In this document: one piece after another, positions 12,645 through 24,113 of the stretch
How the letters are laid out: every line of letters starts with the position of its first letter
Position numbering within the stretch: the first letter of the stretch is position 1
Origin: Fulvia fulva
Lineage: Eukaryota; Ascomycota; Dothideomycetes; Mycosphaerellales; Mycosphaerellaceae
NCBI RefSeq assembly: GCF_020509005.1
Contig: NC_063022.1
Coordinates: 992,001-1,056,000, forward strand
Length of the DNA: 64,000 nt
Direction: 5' to 3'
Notes under the pieces: generated by a model
Databases searched by the model: none
The model's input: the letters and a program-made list of their open reading frames with translations, nothing else
Told to the model about the DNA's origin: nothing
Translations under genes and position numbers: made by a program

Positions 12645-13876
12645 GAACGTATAGATTAAGAAAGCCTAGAGTCGAGCGTAAGTTAATAAAGCCTCGATAA
12701 AGAGACTTACGGCGTCTATATAGGGAGTAATATTCGATAAGGTAAGGGTAATATATAAGGCGATCGTTAGACTAGCTATATTATACGGGGTATAGATTTA
12801 GGGTATAGGAGGCGTAGGTAAGCCGATCCCGAAACGGATAGAGTAACCCCTAAGTAGGACTTAGGTAGGTAACCTACGTAGAATACTAGGGGTATATAAG
12901 ATAACGTTAATAAGTACGGTAGGAATAGTGACGGGAACACCTCTAATCGGCTAGTAGATCCGGGGAATAAGAATTTAATACGCGGTAAAGAGGACAGATT
13001 ACCTAGTATAAACTACGATCTAGGAGGTAAAGAATAAGATAGAAAGCCGCTACCGGAGAGGGGCCGGATATAGGACAAGCTAAAAAGAGGATAACCTTAC
13101 TACCTTTATAGCCGTATAGACAAGTACCGAATAGCTAGTACGAAAGGAGGAGGAGCGTAGAACTCGCTAGGCCGGCGGGAGTAAGGCTAAGACCTAAAGT
13201 ATAGCGGAATAGAAAGCGAGCTACCTATAGAAGTAGGACTAGAAAAGGAAGCTCCCTAAGACAATAGGCCCGATAGTACTCCGAGCTTTCTAAAGATATA
13301 ATTACTAGCTATATAGGGACCTAATAAGGGCCGAAGTAAGTATAGCGATCTAAATAAGGTCCAGATATATTAGATTGAGGGCCTACCTATTTAGGAGACG
13401 TATACTAGATATCTAAAGCCTAGCCTACTAGTATAGCTACCTATCGTAAAACCTAGAATATATACTACTACAATGCCCGTAGTAGGCGAGTAGTAGGGAG
13501 AATTAGAGGTACTAAGCGGAGAGGAGAGACTATAAGTCAATTATTAGGGATAAAGGTAATATCCGCGGAATCTCTCGGTAGATACTATAGTAGGAATATC
13601 TCTAGTAGTTTAGCCTAGCTAGTAAGACGGAGGAGTAGATAGATAAGAGGCGAAAGCTAGAGGGATTATAGATAGGGTAGTTATTAGGGTAGGCCTATAA
13701 CACTAGCGTACCCTTAATAAGGGAAATCTAAGAAGAGAACGAGGGGAAAAGATAGGCGGAAGGGAGGAGGGGGTTTTACTAACACGGTTTCTCCTCTATA
13801 TATACAAAAATAAGATAGTATAGCAATATAGGCCAAAGGGCACTATAATAGCTTAATGAAATATCTATCTATCTAT
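12645..13876 (+). mobile_element. LINE F, 3' portion, RIP-mutated
   Basis: It matches the last third of LINE C ORF2 and the 3' UTR in order. For example, 12740-12810 corresponds to the post-RT segment at 27815-27885, and ACACTAGCGTACCC at about 13702 corresponds to 28828. It ends in ATCT repeats at 13863-13876, like the other LINEs. Its divergence from LINE C exceeds RIP-type changes, so it is a separate subfamily. It begins exactly at the X LTR edge, so Gypsy X may have inserted into it, leaving the 5' part beyond the left end of X. Simple 5' truncation is the alternative. Confidence 0.75.
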
Positions 13877-14109
13877 ATACTAAGTCGCCCCTAAGCCTTA
13901 GCGAACTAGTAGACGCTACCGTTATTAATATAGCGGCGGAAGGAAATGTAGACGTAGACGACCGGCTAGGTATAGATAATACGCTTAAGGTCTTATTAGG
14001 ACTCGTTACTATAGAAGGAATTAGAGAAGACTACGATTATCTCGACGGAATAGTAGATATAGTATCGAAATAGCCCGAATCTAAGGATAACAGGATTAAA
14101 CTTATAGGC
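13877..14109. other. Unassigned sequence between LINE F and Copia C3
   Basis: It matches none of the elements recognised here. The plus strand has a 62-codon stop-free stretch at 13885-14070 (starting SPLSLSELVD, rich in Asp/Glu/Ile/Val), then TAG at 14071 and 12 more open codons until Copia C3 begins. The base composition is RIP-like. It could be the N-terminal part of another retroelement gag or a captured gene piece. I cannot name it. Confidence 0.4.
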
Positions 14110-14344
14110 TATTAAGATGTAGTATCTTAAAGGGAGTTAATAATTATAAAGTGATCTAGTAGCCTAAGGTAACTACGATGACTTAGCTTATAGGGAGATA
14201 CCTTCTCTCTACTTTAGCTTAGATAGATATCTTATATAATTAACATATAAGTTCCTAATATATTGCTATATACTCGTACTATTAGTTAGTTAAAGATTGA
14301 TCTCGTACTCTACTCCGCTACTATTAGCCCGTACCTATTTAATA
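14110..14344 (+). repeat. Copia C3 5' LTR (235 bp)
   Basis: It has the same length as the C2 LTRs (51275-51509, 56660-56894) and is collinear with them, but CA and TG are mostly converted to TA. It is followed by GGTTATAAGCCCGGG, a RIP-altered form of the primer-binding site seen in C1 and C2. Confidence 0.85.
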
Positions 14345-14781
14345 GGTTATAAGCCCGGGTTTATATAGGAATAAGAGCAACCTATATTAGTATAGATTAC
14401 TTATATCCGTGACTATCGTAGTAGAAAACATCTAGGAATTAGAAGTCTACCCCGTCTATACTATTAAGGAGCTAAGTTCGATACTAAGTAATAGGTAACC
14501 TAGACAAGGACTCTATACGGCTTACTCAAAGCTAGTACCTTAAAGATACTCTAAAGGTAGAACTGTATAGAGATACTATTAAGAAGGACTTTAAGTAAGT
14601 CACTTAAAGCTCTACTAGGAGAGACAGACCTACGTCCTAGCCCCGAGACCTTCTATCGCCCCCTCTTTACTTTACTAAGCGGGCCTTAGTATCTATACCT
14701 ACGAATTTTCCTATTCTATACTAAGAGCCTTATTAGGATCTGAGCCACTACTTTAGAATATATACACCTTGTTTTATTATA

Positions 14782-14850
14782 ACGTACTTTACTACCGAGC
14801 GGGCTATACTACCGAGCGGGCTACTTTTACTAAGAACTGTACTACTTCTA
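14782..14850 (+). repeat. Left terminal inverted repeat of the Fot1-like element
   Basis: It starts ACGTACTTTACTACC. The unit ACTACCGAGCGGGCT occurs twice within it, giving a short direct repeat inside the inverted repeat. It pairs with 15846-15914 with very few mismatches. Confidence 0.85.
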
Positions 14851-15845
14851 TAGATATAGCTATATAACTACTATTATAGCGTATATTGTCTTTAAACGAG
14901 GCTAAACTGACCTTAGCTATCTAGGCTACGAAACGCGACGCGACAATCACGAATCGACTTACTATAAAGGTATACGACGCGTCTCGAACTATACTAGGGT
15001 ATCGATTGAATAGACGACCTCCTCGGGGTGACTACGAGCCTAATTCGAAGAAGCTTATAGAGCTAGAAGAGAGGGTAATACTTGAGTATATATACGAGCT
15101 AGATCTTAGAGGTTTCCCGCTATTAAAGGCTAGTATACAAGTAATAGCCGATTTATTACTATAAGAGAAGAGTCTTAAGCCCGCTAGTCTCAATTAGATA
15201 GACAGGTTTATTAGGCGGCATCGTGAGCTAAAGGTTCGTATAACACGTAGATACGATCGTTAGCGAGCCCTAATAGAAGATCTAGACGTTATCGAGAAGT
15301 AGTTCTTACTTATACGTAATATAAAGGAGAAGTATAGCATCCTTAACTAGGACACCTATAACTTCAACGAGACAGGGTTTATAATAGGTATTATTACGTC
15401 TAAGAGCGTCGTTACGGGTTTAGAAAGGCGTAGTAGAAAGAGGAAGGTCGTTTAATAGGGTAATAGAGAGGGAGTAGAGAGATAGCGTATTAGATAGCTC
15501 TTATACGAAGCGAGATTAGTAAGCTACGTAAGTCTAACGAGGCCCTTATATAGCGGAAAGTACGAAAGCGTAAGGATATTCAGTCTAGAGGGTCTCTAAC
15601 CTTCGATAGGGCGACGCAATTAATACCTCTAGAGGATACTAGGAGGTAGGAAGTGAGTAGAGAGTCGCTAGATAGTGTTTAGCTAGTACTAAGGCTACGA
15701 CGCTATAAGCGATATAGCGAGTCGGGGCATAACGTACGCACCTCTTAAGTAGACTCGCTAGATAGCGAAGAATCTATAGAGGAATTGTCCTCCTAGTAAC
15801 GATTCTATAGGATGTCGTCGTGTTAAGATACTGTCGTAATTAAAG

Positions 15846-15914
15846 TAGAAGTAGTATAGTTCTTAGTAAAAGTAGCCTGCTCGGTAGTATAGCCCGCTCG
15901 GTAGTAAAGCACGT
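15846..15914 (-). repeat. Right terminal inverted repeat of the Fot1-like element
   Basis: It ends GTAGTAAAGCACGT, the complement of the left end except for one A/G difference. The doubled ACTACCGAGC unit is present here too, in inverse orientation. Confidence 0.85.
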
Positions 15915-17154
15915 TATTTAATCTATTATAGATTTATATTAAGAGAAGATAGAGGAGAAGGGAGGCAAAATCCCAATTCTTAGAAGGGATAATTAGAAGA
16001 GATAGTTCAACCTTTAGAGATATAAGATAGAGAGCTAATTAGCATTCTTTATAATTAATAACCTAATAGAAGTATCTTTTAATAATATTAAGGGCAAGAC
16101 TCTAAGACTCTTAGAAGAGGCTATAGCTAAAGAGATTCTTAATACGCTAATATAGATAAGACAAAATGTAGTATATAACTTTCGTATCCTTAGTAGAACT
16201 ATAGAAAAATATAAATTTGGGCTTAAGGGCTTATATAAGTCTAGAGGAGCTACTAAGAAGTAGGTATATCTCTAGAACAAGTATAGCTAGGTGCTACTAA
16301 CCTATATATATAAGCTTATAAAGGAATTTGTTACCTTTGAGATAAGTAAAGAGCTCACTATTAGATCTGTATAGATACACCTAGTTTCTCTTAGAAAAAG
16401 GATTACTAATATTGACCTAGAGGGTCAGTATTATAGGAAAGCTAATATAAGGATGACCTAGCTCTTAAGCTTACTACTACCTAACTACTATATAGCTAGG
16501 GATACTATTATAGCTTAGCTAAAGATAGATTATAAAAGGACCTTAAAGATCCTTAAAGCTTAAGAAGCTAGATTAGATCCCTCTTAGGCTAAGTATAGTA
16601 TAGTAGCCACCTAGGTTAAGCCCTTAGGTCTAGTAAGACTACTCTCCTACCTTCTCTATAAGAACCTCATTAGATTCTATAATTCTGATTATATAATAGA
16701 TAAAGTAGACAGAGTCTTAATCCTTAGGTATATCTTCTTCCTCTATAGGGCACTAGTTTCTTAGATAAGTAAGAAGCAAAAGGCTATAGCAATATCTATA
16801 ATAGAGACTGAATATATAGCTAAAAATATATATATAAAGTAGTTCTAATTCCGAGCTTTACTACTAAGAGAAATCGATTGTCTAGAGTTAGTAGAAGACT
16901 GTTCCTATTAACTAGATAGATAGATAGATAGATTTGTCATTCCCCTATTCTAGGACCCTATTCGGCTTATATAGGTATATATCTATTATTATATATAAAG
17001 GGAATCCCGAATAGGTAGAAACCCTTCCCGCCCCCGACTTCTCCTTATCTAGATTAGCTTTCTCTCTAAACGTACGTAGTCTATATTACTACTAGATAGC
17101 TACTACTATATAGTAACCTAATTACGGGTAATACAATATAAGGGTGTAGAAAAA

Positions 17155-18447
17155 ATGGCGACGACGACGGCAGTAGACGACCGAGAGCAAGGGGGAGACG
17201 AGTAGAGGACGCTCTATAAGAAGGCGGAAGAGATAGTAGCGGCAGAAGAAGGGAGGTTTCCGGAGAGAGCACTAAAAGGAGTAATAAGCGAACTACTCGG
17301 GGGACTAAGGGCGCTTAAACGACAAACAAGCACTACGATCAACATAGCAATCGAGGTAGCAAAACGAAACGTAAGAAACAACCCTTAAAGAGACCCGAGA
17401 CAGACCTAGGGCCTAAAGACCTAGGCAATAATCGCGAGCTAACCTACCCCCCCTTAGAGTATAGTACTACGAGTCTATATTACGGACTAGAAAGAGAAGG
17501 AAGAGATAGGAAAAATGACTAGGAGGGAGATAGTCGAGAAGATTGGAGTAAAGGGAATAGTAGGGGTAAGGGCAGATAACAAAGGGGTCAAGCTGTTTAT
17601 AGCATACGTATAGGATAAGAAGGCCCTCGAAATAAACAAGGAGTAGACACTAAAGATCGGGAGTATAGCGAAAGTCTCCTATTAACAGTATATAGTAATT
17701 GCGTATAGGGTCCTACGAACCTTTGATATATAAAGGGATATACTAAACCTCTAGAGGCAAAACTAGGTAATAGCACTAGGACTACAGATCACAAAGACAG
17801 CGTAGGTCAAGAAGAAGATAGAGGAGGGTAAGAGGGCCTCTAAGCTAATCTTAGAGGTTATAACACTAGAGTAAGCGAATAAGGTCTTAGACTAAGGGTT
17901 GTACTAGGACTTTAAGAGGCTAGATATAGAAATCTATTAGAGCAACTATAGAATCCTTTAATGTTTTAACTATTAACAGTACGAACATATTGCCCTAAAG
18001 TGTAGCAAAGCCACACTAGTCTACTCCTACTATACTAGTAATTACGCGACCTAAGAGTACTAAAAACGGAAGGAGGACACAAGATACGTAGTATATAGGA
18101 GAAAACACCCGGTATAGTTAAACTAATGCCTAGTTAGACTATTAGCCTAGTAGAGAGCGCGGGAAGCAAGGGTAATAACACTAACTAGGTTCCTAGTAGG
18201 TGAACAGAAACAACTAGAAAGAACTACCTACCTAAATAAGAGACCCCGGCTATAAGAGAAGCTATAAATAGTGCTAGTAATAGGGAGACCAACGTTCTTA
18301 TACAAGGTAGCGTAGAGCAATAGACAAATGAGAATCAACTAAATGATAGGGAGCTAACCCTAAAGGGAAGAACAGGAGGAGGGACGGGAAAACTAATAGC
18401 AAGACTAATAGCAAGACTAAACGGATCTAGACATAAACATGTCCTAA
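17155..18447 (+). pseudogene. LINE B ORF1 remnant
   Basis: This is the same length as the intact ORF1 at 24114-25406. It keeps the ATG and the first 16 codons, then meets TAG where LINE C has TGG (Trp). Many more TAG/TAA follow at former Gln and Trp codons, and zinc-knuckle Cys codons TGT/TGC become TAT/TAC. The terminal stop reads TAA instead of TGA. Confidence 0.9.
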
Positions 18448-21400
18448 TGCCTTATACTAATAGACTATCAATCATTTAGTATAATGTGAACAGAAGTAAA
18501 GACAAGGTCTAAAGGAGCTTTCTACAAGCCTTAGACCCGGAGGAATACTACATTATAGCAATATAGGAACCGTAGATCGACCTATACTCTAGGATTCTAT
18601 TAACTATACGAGACCCAAGATACTACGTAGTAATAAATAGAACCGAGGGAGTCCTACGAACATGTATCTATATTAGTAAGAAGGTACTAGTAGAGGACTA
18701 GTAGGCCTAGCCGAGAACCGATAGGGATATCACTATAGTATAGCTTAAAACAACTTAAGGCCAGGTCCTAATCTATAGCGTATATAACCCACCTCTATAG
18801 TCTAGAAGTAGTACATAACTATATACGCTAGGAAGGCTCCCGGAAGCAATAGACCAACAAAACCACAACATCGTAATAGGAGATTTCAACCTCTACTACC
18901 TAAAGTAGGGATCGGACTTTACCCTAGCACACTACTTCTTAGTAGGGAGGCTTATTAGTCAGATAGAAACAGCCTAAATGGACTTGATCACGCTAAAGGG
19001 AACAGAAACTTGGGCTAGAAACAATAGTTCTAGCACGCTAGACCTATACTTTATGTCCTACGCCTTAACACGACGGGTAGAAAGCTATATAGTAAATGAC
19101 TAACTAGAGTCCTTATTAGACTACTATCTAATCCAAACCGACATCTAACTCATAGTCGAGGAGTAGAGGGAACCTAAGAGGAGGCTCTACTAGAAGCAGG
19201 ACGAGTAGACACTAGTATAATAGCGGCTAGAAGGCGAACTAGAATAGGTGAACATTAACGATATATATATAACGGAGGGGATCGACCAAGCAGTAGTGTA
19301 GCTAATAGAAGCTATATAAAGGGCAGCCTAGGCCTATATACCTAAGAAGAGATGGTCGCTATACTAGAAGCTATACTAGACACTAGAGTATATAGCCAAA
19401 GTCAAGGAGGCAAGGAGAGCAAGAAGGAGATAGGAGTAACGACGTACCTAAGCAAACTAGGAAGCCTATAACAACGCGTATAAAGCAAAGAAGGCGTAGA
19501 TTAGAAGAGACAAGACGTAGGAGTAGAGGTCAACTATAGGGATGATCATAGAACACCCGGAATAAATCTAGAGACTAGTAGAATAGGCTAGGAAACTAGA
19601 CGAGGAACGAAACTCCCCGCCCTAGTTTCCCTTAATATAGGACTAAGACGGGGAAACGTAAACCACTCCGATAGGGAAAGCGAAAGTATTCGTAGACTAC
19701 TTCTTCGGGACTTAGGTAGAGGCAGACCTAAGCAACATCCTAGGAACATATATTCCTCTGCTAAGGGAGGCTAACTAGGAAGTGTCTACTATAGAGATCG
19801 GAAACATTATTAAGAAACTAAAGGGCAACAAAGCCCTAGGCCTAGACAAGATCCCTAACTATTACCTAAAAGCTAGTAGTAGCCTTATTACTCTAGTGCT
19901 TACGCTAATCTTCACCTAGTATATAAAGTAGGGCTATTGCCTAAAGGCCTTTAGGTAATTACTAACTTACGTCCTAAGGAAACCCTAAAAGGAAGACTAT
20001 ACCAAGTTGAAGTTATATAGACCAATTACGTTACTAAACATACTAGGGAAGCTCCTAGAGAAGGTCGTAGCTATAAGGCTCACCGAAATAGTAGAAGAAC
20101 ACAACCTCTTCCCGGTAACGTAAATAGGGGGGAGATAAAAGAGATCTACCCTTATAGTAGTCGAACTGATTATAGAGCAAATCAGACATATCTAGCACTA
20201 TAGTAATAACAAGGTAGCCTTACTACTTTTACTAGACATATTAGGGGCTTTCGACAATATGTCCTACGTAAGGCTCCTATATATCCTTAGAATAAAAAGC
20301 ATCCTAGCCTAGATAGTACACTTTATATAGTCATTCCTTAAGGACAGAACAACCTAGATCCTCCTAGGGTCCTTTAAAGCCCCGTAGACCCTAATTATAA
20401 ATACGGGTATCCTAAAGGGCTCTACACTCTCCCCAATTCTATTCCTCCTCTTTATAGCCGACCTGACCCTACTCCTAGAAACAGTAAACACCTTAGTATT
20501 AGGGTTCGTAGATAACACAAATATCCTAGCGTAGTCGGGGTCTATAGAGGAAAACTGCGCACTCCTAGAGGAGAGACATAGATAATGCGAAAAGTAGGCA
20601 AGAGAGTATAGAGCAAAATTCGTACCGGATAAGTACTAACTTATCTATTTTAGTAGGGCAAAGACAAAATATAACTTAGTAGTACTAGTAAAAATCCAGG
20701 GGTTCGAGACCTATCCTATAAGGGAACTTAGAGTCCTTAGGATATAGCTAGACCCGAAACTTAGCTAGGGACTATAAGTGAAGAAGGCGTAAGCGAGAGC
20801 GGACACTAATAGATAATTAGTCGAGAGACTTACTACGTTAACCTAGGGGGCGACCTTTACAAAGGCCTAGACTATATACAAGGCCATTGTCAAGCCCGTA
20901 ATGCTATATAGAGTAGCAATTTAGGCAGCGGAAAAACACATCCCGAAGAGAATTAAGGACCCCCTTAATAGAGCGTAGGTAGCCTGCCTAAAGAGAGTAC
21001 TAGGGGTATATAAGTCAACCCCTTATAGGATAATAGAAATGGAATCAGGTATAGCCCCTATTAGGGAGTACCTCTAGGGTATAAGGTATTAATACGTAGA
21101 GAAGACATTAGTATACCTAGCCTAGGGAACTATCTAAGTAGCTACTTAAAGGATAAGAACCTAGTAGGAGAGGAGGAGAAGACCTAACCGGCTACATATA
21201 ATCCTATAGAAGGAAGTAGACCTAAAAACATCACAGGAAATCCTAGCAGCCCTTAAACAGAGAGAAGCTCTAAGGGAGCAAGCTAATACAGGGGACAAAG
21301 GGAAAAAGAAGCAAAGCTAAGTAAAAAGGATCGTAGGTCACCTATAGGAAACGCGTTAGAACTAAAAACCGGTAAGGCCAGGAGCCCTACTAGCGGCTAG

Positions 21401-21848
21401 GACCTTCGGGAGGTATAACTACCTTATCTATAAAGACCTAAAGAGGGCGGAAGTAAGTATAGCTATCTAGATTCGCTCTAAGCACATTAGGCTAAGAGTA
21501 TACTTATACTAAAGAAGAGTCCTAGGATACGATTCTAAACGTTACCCCTATAGCTACCTATCCCAAAACCCGGAGTATATAGTACTAAACTGTACTAAGT
21601 AGGTAAAAGGGAGAAGCTAGTAGAGGGCGAAGGTAAGAGATAGGCAATACTAGGCTATTATCTAGAACAGACAAGATATAAGGAGAGTAATAAGATAGAT
21701 CCTTAACGAGGACTACCTAGAGCAATTCTCCCTAGTAGTAGAAACGGAAAGGTAGATAGAGAGGAGGGAGAGAGAGAGAAGAGCCGGGGAAACAGAAGGG
21801 AGAAAGGGAATCGAGAGGAGGACATTACTAGGGTTACGGGCAAGGTAG
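18447..21848 (+). pseudogene. LINE B ORF2 remnant
   Basis: It is collinear with ORF2 of LINE C (25406-28807). The reverse transcriptase FVDD is FVDN at 20505-20516, because GATGAC has become GATAAC. Stops occur throughout, starting within the first few codons (CAG to TAG/TAA changes). Endonuclease and C-terminal zinc-finger regions can be aligned by position. No product expected. Confidence 0.9.
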
Positions 21849-22059
21849 TTATAGGGTAACAACTATAATACTAGCGTACCCTAAAGGAAGGAGAACGAAA
21901 GGACAAGATAGGAAAGAACGAGGAGGGCAAAGACGAGGAGGTTTTTATCCGTTAATCGGGTTTCCTACCTATATAAATAGACCTAAATAGCGAGAGACCT
22001 ATATAGGCTATAGGGCACTAAACTAGGCGAATAAATAATCTATCTATCTATATTACTAC

Positions 22060-24043
22060 CCCGTTAGCCCCCGCTCCTAGCCGGTCTTATCGCGCTACGC
22101 CGTGTCCTCTCTTCCTATACTACTCCTACTAGTCGGTACTGTTCTAGCTAGCCCTTCTCTAGTATCTAGTTCGTAATACGCCGTAGGTCCTTAGCGTTAT
22201 TAAGAAGTGCCTCAATCGTCCGGTTCCTCGCCTTTACTATCTACTCCCCCCTTCCTAGCGACTACCTTAGATAGACGAGGAGTACGTACCGTATATTCTA
22301 GGAGTAATAGCCGTAGGGGTAGCTAGTATTCGTATATTCTAGAACCTTCCTCTATAATAGGTACCCCTAGAGGCCGATATGTTCGCTTCGTAGTTAGGTT
22401 ACTATACTACTCTATACCCTCGTAAGGCGGTAGTAGATAAGCTTCGGGGGGTACTTAACCGCGGATTTCGTAGCTAACTATTCCTTAGATTGTCCCGCTA
22501 GCTAAGGGCGTCTACTATACCCTATAACCTAGTTACTCTACCTTTCCTTCTATAGTTGCTCTATTAACAATTTTTTACCCTCCTATTATATTACTAGCTA
22601 TTCGTCCCTTATCCGGTAGTTCGGCTCGTTTCCGGGTCGAATACCCTTATACGCTAGTACTAATTCGCGGGCCCTTACGACTATACTAGTAATGACCTTC
22701 TATACTAGGTACTATGCCGACTTACCTAAGTAGGAGGTCCGTAGTCCCTAGATATATAGGTCGATCGGTAGAATAGCGGTCTCGTACTTAAGTATCCTTA
22801 TTAGTATCGACTTATATACCCCGGTGACCTTCCTTAGGCATTAGTTTTAGATCTTCGCTAACGGCGCGACGAGTCCCTTTAATAGGTAGGCCCTCTCGCC
22901 TAAGGACTATACTTAGCTACTATAGGTAAGGACTAGCCGTATAATAGCCGTATATAGAAGTCGTAACTACCGAAAGTCCGCTCCCTATATAGACGTAGTA
23001 AGCCTCTAGTATAATACTATATTCTGTTTAGCTTTCCGTAATATTGCCTATACGTACTTCCTCTACCGTAGCGCCGGGTCTACCTATAGTCCGAGGATCC
23101 TAAGCTGATTTACCGGGTTAGTCGTATACCCCTATATTTAGATAGGAGCTTATATATTATAGAATCGTGGCCGGCGCGTAAAGTGTATTAGATTGTGCTT
23201 TTCTAGGGTAAAACGAGCCCTATACCTCCTAGCCTAGTCTTCGTAGATCTTGTGCTTCTCTTCTAGTAGCCTATAGTTCTCCTTAGTCGAGGAAGACTAC
23301 GCTAGGATATTCGTATCGTCTACGAAGCCGCTCGTAGCGGTGTTCTAGGATTCTAGGGCTAGGAGTAGCGTCGCTATAAAGAAGAGGAATAGAATAGGTA
23401 CTAGCGTTAAGCCTTACGGGATTCTAGTATAGACTGCTTAAAATAGGCTTTTATACTAACTAACTAGGATCGACGTGCTACGGTTTTAGAGGTAGGACCG
23501 TACGAAGTTGATAAGCTACTTAGGGTGTCCTTTCGACCTTAGGATATAGAGTAGCCGCGGGTATAATACGTAGTCGAAGGCTCCCGATATATCTAGACTA
23601 AGTAAGGATACTACCTTGTCCCTATTCCTATACTAGATAGCCTTTACCTAAGAGGTGATAAGTTCTATCGCGGATAGTATCGATCGCTATAGGCGCGTAC
23701 CTATCTAGGTGTCCGGGAGTAGGGAGTATTCCTCTACCGCCTCGGAGAGTCTCGTTATAACTAGCTTCTTAAGCGCCTTCCTAAGAGTATTAAGGAGCGT
23801 AATTAGGTAGTACGACTTTACCTACGTATAGTCTTCCTTCTACGGCTTATATAGGACTACTATCGTCGATTGTTTAAATGCCGTTAGGTAGTATCCGGTC
23901 TATAGGTAGGCGTTAAAGATCGCTACGACTACTAGGGCTAGTTGATCTCTATACTTCTTTAGTAGTTCGTTTAGGATCCTATCCAGCCCCGGGGCTTTCT
24001 TCGCCGGTAACTTCCTAAGTATAGTAGTAACATCTCTCTCGGA
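22060..24043 (-). pseudogene. LINE A ORF2 remnant: reverse transcriptase and C-terminal region
   Basis: Minus-strand reading gives a Jockey/I-type reverse transcriptase. FVDD is at 23315-23326 and is intact because its codons (GTA GAC GAT) offer no RIP target. The C-terminal zinc-finger region lies near 22260-22330. No RNase H block fits between them: the FVDD-to-zinc distance is similar to that in LINE C. It breaks off at the LINE C insertion site and resumes at 29021. Stops are scattered throughout. Confidence 0.8.
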
Positions 24044-24056
24044 TATATCCTATTAG
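24044..24056. repeat. Target-site duplication, left copy, LINE C
   Basis: TATATCCTATTAG is repeated exactly at 29008-29020. The interrupted LINE A sequence continues across the join, as shown by LINE D near 61730-61750. Confidence 0.9.
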
Positions 24057-24113
24057 AAGGCAGATACTCAAGTAGGCAGTGACGCGGAACTACTATTGAT
24101 CTACCCTTTAAAA
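24057..24113 (+). promoter_or_regulatory. LINE C 5' leader
   Basis: 57 bp between the target duplication and the ORF1 ATG. It must hold any internal promoter or 5' UTR of this copy, but I see no recognisable motif. Only the last few bases before the ATG (AAAAATGG) agree with LINE B; the rest is unrelated, so the true element-specific 5' end may be just at the ATG. Confidence 0.5.

Larger units (their letters stand above)
14782..15914 (+). mobile_element. Fot1/pogo-like DNA transposon, internally deleted, RIP-mutated
   Basis: Inverted repeats of about 69 bp (14782-14850 and 15846-15914) with TA on both sides (14780-14781, 15915-15916) fit the Tc1/mariner superfamily. The C2 leader shows the uninterrupted site (near 51945). 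The plus strand between them encodes transposase pieces: a CENP-B-type helix-turn-helix region with ELDLRGFPLL and DRFIRRHRELKVRITRRYDR, then YNFNETGFIIG leading into the catalytic domain. The frame then jumps to a C-terminal tail with HNVRT and LDSEESIEELSS. The DDE core is largely missing. At 1.13 kb it is shorter than autonomous members (about 1.8-2 kb, from general knowledge), so it is non-autonomous. Confidence 0.85.
14110..16914 (+). mobile_element. Copia C3, RIP-mutated and truncated copy of the C2 family
   Basis: It follows C2 from the LTR through the leader (14345-14781) and gag (15915 to about 16660), with C/T and G/A changes at CpA/TpG. Near 16660-16690 it jumps from the gag zinc-knuckle region to the C2 region around 56080, an internal deletion removing protease, integrase and most of RT. 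It stops at about 16914, where LINE A begins (compare 56310-56320 in C2). A Fot1-like transposon interrupts the leader at 14782-15914. The left flank is TAGGC at 14105-14109; the right partner is not visible. Confidence 0.85.
17093..22046 (+). mobile_element. LINE B, RIP-mutated sibling of LINE C, inserted in LINE A
   Basis: It is flanked by a 13-bp perfect duplication TCTATATTACTAC (17080-17092 and 22047-22059), and LINE D shows the empty site near 59735. From the ATG at 17155 to the ORF2 stop at 21848 it is collinear with LINE C at a constant offset of 6959 bp, so no net indels accumulated. Nearly all differences are C-to-T or G-to-A at CpA/TpG. The 3' end carries ATC/TATC repeats. The 62 bp before the ATG do not resemble the LINE C leader. 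Confidence 0.92.

Noticed and set aside
16915..16945. TAGATAGATAGA array as an independent microsatellite or CRISPR-like repeat.
   Set aside because: It is the 3' tail of LINE A; equivalent tails occur at every LINE 3' end here, and there are no spacers.
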